Positions 57,650 to 64,000 of a stretch of 64,000 nt of DNA are shown here, piece after piece. The translations under genes and the position numbers were made by a program. How positions within the stretch are numbered: position 1 is the first letter of the stretch; each line of letters starts with the position of its first letter. The notes below the pieces were generated by a model. That model did not search any database and was not told the origin of the DNA. It saw nothing but the letters and a program-made list of their open reading frames with translations. The DNA is taken from the NCBI RefSeq assembly GCF_050942215.1, contig NZ_CP192056.1, positions 806,001 to 870,000 on the forward strand. The letters are read 5' to 3'. The DNA comes from Sphaerimonospora sp050942215 (GTDB lineage Bacteria; Actinomycetota; Actinomycetes; Streptosporangiales; Streptosporangiaceae).

Positions 57650-58393
57650 ATGGCGACTTTGGTGCTGCTGCGGCATGGCGAGAGCGAATGGAATCTCAAG
57701 GGTCTGTTCACCGGCTGGGTGGACGTCACACTCTCGCCGACCGGTGAGGAGGAGGCACGGCGGGGCGGGCGGCTCCTCGACGAGGCGGGCATCCGCCCGG
57801 ACGTGGTGCACACCTCGGTGCTCACCCGGGCGATCAAGACGGCGAACCTCGCCCTCGAGGCGGCCGACCTGCTGTGGCTGCCGGTACGCCGTTCCTGGCG
57901 GCTGAACGAGCGGCACTACGGCGCGCTGCAGGGCAAGGACAAGGCACAGACCCGCGCCGAGTTCGGCGAGGAACAGTTCATGCTGTGGCGCCGTTCCTAT
58001 GACGTCCCGCCGCCGCCGATCGCCGACGACGACGAGTACTCCCAGTTCGGCGACCGCCGGTACGGCACACTGCCGCCGGAGCTGCTGCCCAGGACCGAGT
58101 GCCTCAAGGACGTCGTGGAGCGCATGCTGCCGTACTGGTACGACGAGATCGTGCCCGACCTCGCGGCCGGCCGTTCCGTGCTCGTGGTGGCGCACGGCAA
58201 CTCGCTGCGCGCGCTCGTCAAGCACCTGGAGGGCATCGGCGACGCGGAGATCGCGGGGTTGAACATCCCGACCGGCATCCCGCTGCGCTACGAGCTGGAC
58301 GCCGACTTCCGCCCCGTCGGCAAGGGCGAGTACCTCGACCCCGAGGCCGCTGCCGCCGCCATCGAGGCGGTCGCCAACCAGGGCAAGAAGTAA
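57650..58393 (+). CDS. gpmA: 2,3-bisphosphoglycerate-dependent phosphoglycerate mutase
   Basis: The 247-aa protein has the phospho-His motif LLRHGESEWNLKGLFTGWVD (His9), RPDVVHTSVLTRAIKTANLA, RSWRLNERHYGALQGKDKAQ (Glu89-region acid) and the second His in VLVVAHGNSLRALVKHLEGI. These are diagnostic for dPGM of glycolysis. GTG/ATG and RBS are ordinary. The gene ends 17 bp before the 53-bp foldback repeat. Confidence 0.96.
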   Translation: MATLVLLRHGESEWNLKGLFTGWVDVTLSPTGEEEARRGGRLLDEAGIRPDVVHTSVLTRAIKTANLALEAADLLWLPVRRSWRLNERHYGALQGKDKAQTRAEFGEEQFMLWRRSYDVPPPPIADDDEYSQFGDRRYGTLPPELLPRTECLKDVVERMLPYWYDEIVPDLAAGRSVLVVAHGNSLRALVKHLEGIGDAEIAGLNIPTGIPLRYELDADFRPVGKGEYLDPEAAAAAIEAVANQGKK

Positions 58394-58409
58394 CCCACCC
58401 CCTCAGGGC

Positions 58410-58644
58410 GTGATCTTGCGAATACTCGCAAGGGTGGTCACTGACCTGCGCGACCTTCGTTCGTGATCTTGCAGAAACTCGCATGTGGCATGGCTGAGCT
58501 GCGACTTCCCCCTCCGTGATCTTGCACTGCAAGATCACGGAGGGTGTTCGGCCAGGTCGGCGGCCAAGTCTGCGAGTTTCTGCAAGATCACGGACCGTGA
58601 TCGCGCAGGTCGGTGGGTGAGACTGCGAGAATTCGCAAGATCAC
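58410..58644. repeat. Foldback repeat: three forward and three inverted 53-bp units
   Basis: Forward units start at 58410, 58463 and 58516 (GTGATCTTGC...CTCGCA), with the second motif TGACCTGCG/TGAGCTGCG at +32. Inverted units end at 58538, 58591 and 58644, again exactly 53 apart. The innermost forward and inverted units share a perfect 23-bp palindrome (58516-58538). The last inverted unit contains the phoU stop codon (58641-58643). The locus fills the gap between convergent gpmA and phoU and could fold into a long cruciform or act as a two-way terminator. Same family as 42763-42880. Confidence 0.88.
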
Positions 58645-59309
58645 GGGAGGTGGGTCGTGGCCGCGTCCATGTCCCGGCCGCCGGTGACCAGATAGACCAC
58701 GTCGCGGGCGACCCGTACGGCATGGTCGGCATAGCGCTCGTAGTAGCGGCCGGCCAGGGTGATGTCGATCGCGGTCTCGATGCCGTGGTCCCAGTCCTTG
58801 GCGAGCAGGACGCGGAACAGCCGCCGGTGCAGCCGGTCCATGTCGTCGTCGTCCTTCTCCAGTTCCCGCGCGAGCCGGATGTCTCGCGACACCACGCAGT
58901 CGGCGGCCTTGGTGATCAGGTTCTCCGCGATGGAGCCCATCTCGACGATCGTGCCGCGCAGCCCCGGCGGGATCGCGGACTCGGGGTGGCGCATCCGCGC
59001 GATCTTGGCGATGTGCCCGGCATGATCGCCCATCCGCTCCAGGTCCGCCGCCATCTGCAGCGAGGTCACGATCGTGCGCAGGTCGACGGCGACGGGCTGC
59101 TGGGTGGCCATCAGCTCGTAAATCGAGGTCTCGATCTCGGCATGCAGCAGGTCGACCCCGTCGTCCTGGGCGATGACGGTCTCGGCCAGCTCCAGATCGG
59201 CGTCCAGGAGCGCCGTGGTGGCCTGTGACATGGCCGTACGGACCAGACGGGTCATCTCCACCAGACGGCCGGTGAGGGCTTCCAGCTCTTCGTGGTAGGC
59301 GTCGCGCAT
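58641..59309 (-). CDS. phoU: Phosphate signalling regulator PhoU
   Basis: ATG 59309 gives MRDAYHEELEALTGRLVEMT, the standard actinobacterial PhoU start. The 222-aa protein has two three-helix bundles with the metal-binding repeats DLRTIVTSLQMAADLERMGD-HAGHIAK and DIDITLAGRYYERYADHAVR. It links phosphate uptake to the SenX3/RegX3 two-component system. The gene is divergent from senX3 with a Pho box between them. Its stop codon is provided by the flanking 53-bp repeat, so the C-terminus may be set by the repeat insertion. Confidence 0.93.
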   Translation of the reverse strand: MRDAYHEELEALTGRLVEMTRLVRTAMSQATTALLDADLELAETVIAQDDGVDLLHAEIETSIYELMATQQPVAVDLRTIVTSLQMAADLERMGDHAGHIAKIARMRHPESAIPPGLRGTIVEMGSIAENLITKAADCVVSRDIRLARELEKDDDDMDRLHRRLFRVLLAKDWDHGIETAIDITLAGRYYERYADHAVRVARDVVYLVTGGRDMDAATTHLP

Positions 59310-59330
59310 GCGATCAGCCAATCGGGTGCC

Positions 59331-59359
59331 CATGAACGAATACCGACCGTTGGGTGAAC
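59331..59359 (-). promoter_or_regulatory. Candidate Pho box between phoU and senX3
   Basis: On the minus strand GTTCACCCAAC, GGTCGGTATTC and GTTCATGGGCA follow each other in 11-bp steps. This is the direct-repeat layout of PhoP/RegX3 sites (GTTCACC units); the middle unit is weak. It lies 22 bp upstream of the phoU start and 73 bp upstream of senX3, so it can serve both. Confidence 0.6.
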
Positions 59360-59431
59360 TTTGCTGGAAAGTCCTGGTCATACCTGGTACGGCAGGGCGA
59401 AGGGCTGGAATCGCCGCCTAGCATTCTTAAC

Positions 59432-60631
59432 GTGAACGAGTTGCTGGCGAGCCTCGCGGCGATGGGCGGATTCGTCGCCGGCTCGGTCGTGATGCTCGCG
59501 ATCCGCCGGCAGGCGAACACCGAGACGCCCGGAACGTCCGCACGGCCCGCCGATGCGCTGCCGCCCGGCGTCGCGTCGGTCCTCGCCGTGCTGCCGTCCT
59601 CGGCCGTCGTCCTGGACCGGGAGGACCGTGTGCTGCGCGCGAGCTCGGCGGCACGGGCCTTCGGCCTGGTGCACGGAGACTCGCTCATGGCGGCGGAACT
59701 GCTCGCGCTGGCCAGGAAGGTGCGCAGGGACGGCGAGATCCGCGAGAGCGAGATCGAGACGGTCGGCCACAAATTCGGGCAGGAGTCGACGACGTTCGCC
59801 GTACGGGTCGCCCCGTTGGGCGCGCACGGCCTGGTGCTCGTCCTCGCTGAGGACCAGACCGAGCGGCAGCGGGTCGAGGCCGTACGCCGGGACTTCGTGG
59901 CCAACGTGAGCCACGAGCTGAAGACCCCGGTCGGCGCGCTGAGCCTGCTCGCCGAGACCATTCAGGGCGCGGCGGAAGAGCCGGAGGCCGTGAAGCGCTT
60001 CGCCGGCCGGATGCAGCACGAGGCGGCCCGCCTGACCTACCTCGTCCAAGACCTGATCACGCTCTCCCGGATCCAGGGCGGCGAGCCCGTCCCGGCTCCC
60101 GGACCGGTACGGATCGACGAGGCCGTCCACGACGCCGTCGACCGTTGCAACACCAAGGCATCGGCCAAGGACATCACGCTGGTGACGGGCGGCGCCGAGG
60201 ATCTGGTGGCCTGGGGCGACGACGAGCTTCTGGTCACCGCCCTGCGCAACCTGATCGACAACGCCATCGCCTACAGCCCGGAGCACACCCGTGTGGTGGT
60301 GAGCGTGCGGGAGATGCGGGGTGCGATCGAGGTGAGCGTGAGCGACCAGGGTATCGGCATCTCGGAGTCCGCTCAGGAGCGCATCTTCGAACGCTTCTTC
60401 CGGGCCGACCCCGCCCGGTCCAGGGCCACCGGCGGGACCGGACTCGGGCTCGCGATCGTCAAGCATGTGGCCGTCGCGCACGGCGGCGAGGTCAGCGTGT
60501 GGAGCAAGGAGGGCTCCGGATCGACCTTCACCCTCCGCCTGCCCGCTTTCGAGGACGGTCAGGCGGCCGATTCACCGAGTACGGCGACCGCCCCTCGACG
60601 TACGATCACCCCCCTGGAGGCCGCCAAGTGA
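59432..60631 (+). CDS. senX3: Phosphate sensor histidine kinase (SenX3/PhoR)
   Basis: GTG 59432 gives an N-terminal membrane helix (LAAMGGFVAGSVVMLAIRR) and a PAS-like domain (SVLAVLPSSAVVLDREDRVL). A HisKA domain follows with FVANVSHELKTPVGALSLLA (phospho-His161), then an HATPase domain with N box LRNLIDNAIAYSP, G1 VSDQGIGISESAQERIFERF and G2 GGTGLGLAIVKH. It senses low phosphate, with PhoU, and phosphorylates RegX3. The 399 aa length matches SenX3. Its TGA overlaps the regX3 GTG. Confidence 0.93.
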   Translation: MNELLASLAAMGGFVAGSVVMLAIRRQANTETPGTSARPADALPPGVASVLAVLPSSAVVLDREDRVLRASSAARAFGLVHGDSLMAAELLALARKVRRDGEIRESEIETVGHKFGQESTTFAVRVAPLGAHGLVLVLAEDQTERQRVEAVRRDFVANVSHELKTPVGALSLLAETIQGAAEEPEAVKRFAGRMQHEAARLTYLVQDLITLSRIQGGEPVPAPGPVRIDEAVHDAVDRCNTKASAKDITLVTGGAEDLVAWGDDELLVTALRNLIDNAIAYSPEHTRVVVSVREMRGAIEVSVSDQGIGISESAQERIFERFFRADPARSRATGGTGLGLAIVKHVAVAHGGEVSVWSKEGSGSTFTLRLPAFEDGQAADSPSTATAPRRTITPLEAAK

Positions 60632-61317
60632 CGCGTGTTCTCGTCGTGGAGGACGAGGAGTCGTTCTCCGACGCTCTGTCGTACATGCTCAGGAAGGAAG
60701 GGTTCGAGGTCGCCGTGGCGGCGACCGGCCCGGACGCGCTGGAGGCCTTCGACCGTTCCGGGGCCGACATCGTCCTGCTCGACCTGATGCTGCCCGGCCT
60801 GCCCGGGACCGAGGTGTGCCGGGCACTGCGGCAGCGGTCGAACGTCCCGGTGATCATGCTGACCGCGAAGGACAGCGAGATCGACAAGGTGGTGGGCCTG
60901 GAGCTCGGGGCCGACGACTACGTCACCAAACCGTTCTCGTCCAGGGAACTGGTGGCTCGCATCCGCGCTGTGCTGCGGCGACGCGGCGACATCGAGGAGC
61001 CGCAGTCGGCGGTGCTCGCCGCCGGGCCCGTACGCATGGACGTGGACCGGCACGTCGTGGCCGTGCGCGGGCGGCAGGTGCAGCTTCCGCTCAAGGAGTT
61101 CGAACTGCTCGAGGTGCTGCTGCGCAACGTCGGGCGGGTGCTGACCCGTGGCCAGCTCATCGACCGGGTCTGGGGCGCCGACTACGTGGGCGACACCAAG
61201 ACCTTGGACGTCCACGTGAAACGCCTGCGCGCGAAGGTCGAGGAGGACCCTGCCAATCCCCGCTGCATTCTCACCGTCCGCGGTCTCGGCTACAAGTTCG
61301 ACCTGATCGAGGACTGA
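60628..61317 (+). CDS. regX3: Response regulator RegX3 (PhoP)
   Basis: The 229-aa OmpR-type regulator has VLVVEDEESFSD, phospho-acceptor Asp52 (ADIVLLDLMLPGLPG), Thr79 and Lys101 (ADDYVTKPFSSRELVARIRA). A winged helix follows: LPLKEFELLEVLLRNVGRVL, WGADYVGDTKTLDVHVKRLR, ILTVRGLGYKFD. It activates Pho regulon genes at GTTCACC repeats. It overlaps senX3 by four bases. Confidence 0.95.
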   Translation: MTRVLVVEDEESFSDALSYMLRKEGFEVAVAATGPDALEAFDRSGADIVLLDLMLPGLPGTEVCRALRQRSNVPVIMLTAKDSEIDKVVGLELGADDYVTKPFSSRELVARIRAVLRRRGDIEEPQSAVLAAGPVRMDVDRHVVAVRGRQVQLPLKEFELLEVLLRNVGRVLTRGQLIDRVWGADYVGDTKTLDVHVKRLRAKVEEDPANPRCILTVRGLGYKFDLIED

Positions 61318-61335
61318 CTCCCGGTGCCGGTCATC

Positions 61336-61986
61336 TCAGGTCTGCTCGCTGGAGTCCTGGTCTGATGTCTCCGGCGTGGTGTCAGGGCTCGGCGTGTCGG
61401 ACGGTGCCGTGGTCTCGTCCGGCGTCGGCGTCTCGGACGGCGAGGCGGACGGCTGAGGGGCGGGCGGAAGCGAGGCGAACTCGCGGCTCCTGGTGATCAC
61501 CGGCACGTTGAGCGCGATGGCCCCGGCGTTCTTGAACTGCAGGGTGAGCTGCAGGGTCTCGCCGCCGCGCAGTGGCTGGACGAGCCCCTCGACGGTGACG
61601 CCGGGTGTCTTGACCAGGGTGCCCGGCTGCACGTCGATCGGGTTGGGGACGTTGACGCGGACGGCCTGCTGCTCGTCCGCGGTGATCGCGGTGAGGGAGT
61701 CGGGACCCTCGTTGTGGCTGACGAACGTGAGGTGAACCGGCGCGGAGCCTCCGGCGGCGATCTGCTGACCCGGGTCCGGGCCGAGGACGAACGCCTGGCT
61801 GACCATGACGCCGTTCTTGCCGTAGCTCATGCCCGAGCCGGTGTTCTCGATGAGTACGCCCGCTTCGGTGGGCGCGTAGGGCATGTTGGTGTTGGCGCCC
61901 CAACCGGCGCCACACGCGGCCAGTGCAGGGATGGCGGCGAGGAGCGCGGCAACGGCGATCACCCTGCGGCGGCTGCTGCTGGTCAC
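61336..61986 (-). CDS. Putative secreted lipoprotein
   Basis: GTG 61986 follows AAGGAG at the right distance. The N-terminus is a lipoprotein signal (RRRVIAVAALLAAIPALAAC, lipobox LAAC). The mature domain is beta-rich (GVLIENTGSGMSYGKNGVMV, PVHLTFVSHNEGPDSL, GGETLQLTLQFKNAGAIALN), followed by a Thr/Ser/Pro/Glu tail rich in TPSPDTTPE-type repeats. It resembles the actinobacterial copper/DUF461-like lipoproteins in the carD neighbourhood, but I see no Met/His metal motif. Convergent with regX3, 18 bp apart. Confidence 0.8.
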   Translation of the reverse strand: MTSSSRRRVIAVAALLAAIPALAACGAGWGANTNMPYAPTEAGVLIENTGSGMSYGKNGVMVSQAFVLGPDPGQQIAAGGSAPVHLTFVSHNEGPDSLTAITADEQQAVRVNVPNPIDVQPGTLVKTPGVTVEGLVQPLRGGETLQLTLQFKNAGAIALNVPVITRSREFASLPPAPQPSASPSETPTPDETTAPSDTPSPDTTPETSDQDSSEQT

Positions 61987-62161
61987 GGTTCGAGGTCTCC
62001 TTGGTACGGGCGTGTATGGGGCAGCAATCACCTTATCCGCGCCGCTGACCGGTTCGACGGCGACTCCCGGGTGACGGAAACCCGCGCCAGCGCAGGTCAT
62101 CCCGTATGTCGGAAATGCCCATTCACAGAGTCGACGGCTTGTCAAGTCCTAAAACGAGGCT

Positions 62162-62190
62162 TTGACCTGCAGTTATGTTCCTTTCACTGT
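62162..62190 (+). promoter_or_regulatory. Candidate carD promoter
   Basis: TTGACC and CACTGT are separated by 17 bp, about 58 bp upstream of the carD ATG. The -35 is close to consensus and the -10 (xxCTGT) is like that of the sulfur-operon promoter. A second -10-like TATCCT lies at 62214-62219. Confidence 0.4.
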
Positions 62191-62247
62191 TCCGGGAGGC
62201 GGTAACCGCGTGGTATCCTGGAGTACAGCGGAAGGGGTACTCGTCAC

Positions 62248-62730
62248 ATGACTTTCCAGGTCGGCGACACTGTCGTCTACCCCCACCATGGGGCTGCTCG
62301 GATCGAGGCCATCACGACCCGAACCATCAAGGGTGAGGAAAAGACCTATTTGGTACTGAAGGTCGACAAGGGCGACCTTACCGTCCAGGTGCCAGCGGAA
62401 AATGCCGAGCTCGTCGGTGTGCGCGACGTCGTCGGTCAAGAGGGACTCGAGCGCGTTTTCGACGTGCTGCGCATGCCGCACACGGAGGAGCCCACCAACT
62501 GGTCTCGCCGCTACAAGGCCAACCTCGAGAAGCTGGCGTCGGGCGACGTCAACAAGGTGGCCGAGGTCGTCCGGGACCTGTGGCGCCGGGACAAGGAGCG
62601 TGGCCTGTCCGCCGGTGAGAAGCGGATGCTGGCCAAGGCGCGGCAGATCCTCGTCAGTGAGCTCGCTCTCGCGGAGAAGACCAACGAGGACAAGGCGGAG
62701 GCTCTCCTCGACGAGGTGCTGAACTCCTGA
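62248..62730 (+). CDS. carD: CarD-family RNA polymerase-binding regulator
   Basis: The 160-aa protein has the RNAP-interacting domain (FQVGDTVVYPHHGAARIEAI, EKTYLVLKVDKGDLTVQVPA) and the basic helical C-terminal DNA-binding domain (PTNWSRRYKANLEKLASGDV, KVAEVVRDLWRRDKERGLSA, GEKRMLAKARQILVSELA) with the conserved Trp near residue 85. It stabilises open complexes at rRNA and other promoters. Nearly every residue follows the actinobacterial consensus. Confidence 0.97.
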   Translation: MTFQVGDTVVYPHHGAARIEAITTRTIKGEEKTYLVLKVDKGDLTVQVPAENAELVGVRDVVGQEGLERVFDVLRMPHTEEPTNWSRRYKANLEKLASGDVNKVAEVVRDLWRRDKERGLSAGEKRMLAKARQILVSELALAEKTNEDKAEALLDEVLNS

Positions 62731-62732
62731 AC

Positions 62733-63203
62733 ATGACATTGCCGAGGGTGGGCGTCGGAGTCGACGTCCACCCTTTCGCATCGGGTAGGGAGCTCTACCT
62801 CGCAGGGCTGCACTGGCCGGGCGAGACCGGGCTCGCCGGGCACTCGGACGGCGACGCGGCGGCCCACGCGTGCTGCGACGCGCTGCTGTCGGCCGCGGGG
62901 CTCGGAGACCTCGGCGGGCTGTTCGGCACCGCCGACCCGCGCTGGGCCGGCGCGTCCGGCGTCGCCCTGCTCGAGGAGACCGTACGACAGGTGCGGGTGG
63001 CCGGTTTCGAGATCGGCAACGTGGCGGTCCAGATCATCGGGAACCGCCCCAAGCTCGCCCCGCGCCGTACGGAGGCCGAGAAGGCGCTGGGGGCCGCCGT
63101 CGGCGCGCCGGTGAGCGTCAGCGCCACCACCACCGACGGCCTTGGCCTCACCGGCCGGGGCGAGGGCATCGCGGCGATCGCGACCGCCATCGTCCTCAAG
63201 TGA
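62733..63203 (+). CDS. ispF: 2-C-methyl-D-erythritol 2,4-cyclodiphosphate synthase
   Basis: The 156-aa protein has the metal-binding VGVGVDVHPFASGRELYLAG (Asp11, His13), GLAGHSDGDAAAHACCDALL (His of the zinc site), GLFGTADPRWAGASG and the C-terminal ISATTTDGLGLTGRGEGIAA-type motif (here VSVSATTTDGLGLTGRGEGI). It catalyses a middle step of the MEP isoprenoid pathway. It starts two bases after carD; the ispD gene that normally lies between carD and ispF is absent here, and no IspD domain is fused to either. Confidence 0.96.
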   Translation: MTLPRVGVGVDVHPFASGRELYLAGLHWPGETGLAGHSDGDAAAHACCDALLSAAGLGDLGGLFGTADPRWAGASGVALLEETVRQVRVAGFEIGNVAVQIIGNRPKLAPRRTEAEKALGAAVGAPVSVSATTTDGLGLTGRGEGIAAIATAIVLK

Positions 63204-63423
63204 GCCGGTCGGTCACCGTACGGCGGGCGAAGGCGTCAGGGGCGATGCGGATGAGGCCAGGACAGCCCTGGAGAGCGCCCGGGGCGGGCGTTGTGAACGC
63301 CCGTGGAAGCGTGCCGCGGAAACAAGCCGCGCCCCTCTTTTTCGTTTGCTGGACGCATATTTTCCGGACATGGGGTATCCCTCCCTTCGAGAGTGAAAGG
63401 GTCACCCTCAAGGGGAGGTCGAT

Positions 63424-63693
63424 ATGACAATCGGTACGATTTTCGGCGCCATCATCATCGGTGCGATCATCGGTGCTCTCGGGCGTCTCTTCCTACCGGG
63501 CCGGCAGCCGATCGGCTGGATTCTGACGATCGTGGTCGGCATCGTCGCAGCGCTGATCGGAACCGCTATCGCCCAGGTGATGGGTGTGGCGACCACGCCA
63601 GGCATCGACTGGATCGAACTGGTCATGCAGGTGGTGCTGGCGGTCATCGGCGTCTCGATCGTGGCCGGCATCCGCGGCCGATCCCGCGCCTAG
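63424..63693 (+). CDS. GlsB/YeaQ/YmgE-family small membrane protein
   Basis: The 89-aa protein has three hydrophobic helices (IGTIFGAIIIGAIIGALGRL, WILTIVVGIVAALIGTAIAQ, IELVMQVVLAVIGVSIVAGI) and the family motif GRLFLPGRQPIGWILTIVVG. AGGGGAGG sits 8 bases before the ATG. Such proteins are linked to envelope stress, though 'transglycosylase-associated' is only a historical name. The 220-bp gap before it holds no gene but contains TTTTCCGGACATGGGGTAT, which might be an alternative-sigma promoter. Confidence 0.88.
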   Translation: MTIGTIFGAIIIGAIIGALGRLFLPGRQPIGWILTIVVGIVAALIGTAIAQVMGVATTPGIDWIELVMQVVLAVIGVSIVAGIRGRSRA

Positions 63694-63840
63694 GGACAGT
63701 CCCCCGGCTTCAGGGGTGTAGGGGGTGGCCCGCGGCCGCGGGCGTAGCCCGCAAGGCAGGCGTGTGCGCAGCGCTTCGCCGGAGTGCGATGGACGTCCGT
63801 CGCGCACGGCGGAGTCGGTGGCGCGGTGACACGAACATGC

Positions 63841-63880
63841 GAAGGCCCGCCCGGTCGTTTCGACGACCGGGCGGGCCTTC
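63841..63880. terminator. Strong intrinsic-type terminator hairpin
   Basis: GAAGGCCCGCCCGGTCG and CGACCGGGCGGGCCTTC form a perfect 17-bp stem with a six-base loop. It lies between the YeaQ-like gene (plus) and a reading frame entering from the right edge on the minus strand, and can stop both. No U-run. Confidence 0.8.
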
Positions 63881-63932
63881 GCACGTTTCTGGAGGGGGAC
63901 GGGAGCCGTCGCGGTCTTTCTCGGGAGCTTCG

Positions 63933-63998
63933 CTACTTCGGCGGAAGCGGGGTGCTGCGCATGCGTCCGGACGGCGGCGCCAGCGGCACGTCATCGTG
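63933..63998 (-). CDS. C-terminal end of an unidentified protein (5' partial)
   Basis: Entering from the right edge on the minus strand, one frame reads HDDVPLAPPSGRMRSTPLPP-K and stops at TAG 63933-63935. The strong terminator just beyond supports a gene ending here. Only 21 residues are visible and they match no family I know. Confidence 0.3.
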   Translation of the reverse strand, partial: HDDVPLAPPSGRMRSTPLPPK

Positions 63999-64000
63999 CT

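Noticed and set aside
63340..63385. SigB-type promoter (GTTT / GGGTAT) before the YeaQ-like gene
   Set aside because: GTTTGC and GGGTAT are both present, but the spacing (about 23 bp) is too long for a confident call.

Overview
The window is high-GC DNA with frequent GTG starts and ATGA/GTGA start-stop overlaps. It encodes both ends of mycothiol biosynthesis (mshD, mshA), GlnR, MurT/GatD, CarD, SenX3/RegX3 with PhoU, a bifunctional-type Dcd, Nur and an XRE/HbhA-like/DUF2516 trio. Together these point to an actinomycete chromosome. The gene order from Pit through mshD, glnR, sseA, nur, mshA, gpmA, phoU-senX3-regX3 and carD matches the Streptomyces core. The single-copy content and the integrated element fit Streptosporangiales (Nonomuraea/Microbispora-like), but genus is inference.

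Positions 1-15059 are accessory DNA stacked on one tRNA-Gly(CCC) gene. The complete tRNA lies at 14986-15059 (minus). Partial copies of its 3' half, acting as att sites, lie at 2486-2527 and 5965-6011. They split the region into at least three tandem remnants of pSAM2-like integrative elements (AICEs). The element next to the tRNA keeps a RepSA-type initiator, Xis, a zinc-ribbon protein and a Nudix hydrolase, but its integrase has lost the middle of the gene and no FtsK/Tra transfer gene is present. Cargo and passengers include a Shedu-like (DUF4263) nuclease divergent from an unknown 404-aa protein, a GNAT acetyltransferase, a DUF4259 protein, a complete ISL3 element, a complete IS481 element and an IS982 remnant that abuts a broken CPCC gene.

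From 15248 the DNA is mostly chromosomal core. It holds dcd, a DUF47-Pit phosphate importer, mshD, glnR, a MoaD/ThiS protein, an LmeA-like protein, an ECF sigma/anti-sigma pair, and a sulfur operon (thioredoxin, short DUF4395, SseA, DUF1416) preceded by an apparently leaderless 27-codon leader peptide. A small catabolic cluster follows (hydrolase, ThDP enzyme, IclR) with a shared divergent operator.

Positions 28485-37701 hold the most unusual chromosomal cluster. It has a multi-pass membrane protein, an operon of three membrane-anchored beta-rich proteins that look like paralogues, a membrane-anchored protein whose P-loop-like motif carries Trp in place of Lys, and a 1040-aa HerA/DUF87-type ATPase with intact Walker motifs. 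I propose it is an active ATPase/pseudo-ATPase membrane machine of unknown function.

Positions 37778-64000 hold murT-gatD, nitrobindin, nur, ygfZ, dtd, an asparaginase, an ABC exporter, CorA, BlaI/M56 next to a macrodomain gene, mshA, gpmA, phoU/senX3-regX3 with a Pho box, a lipoprotein and carD-ispF (no ispD between them). Two intergenic loci (42763-42880 and 58410-58644) carry a repeat with an exact 53-bp period. The second locus is a three-plus-three foldback.
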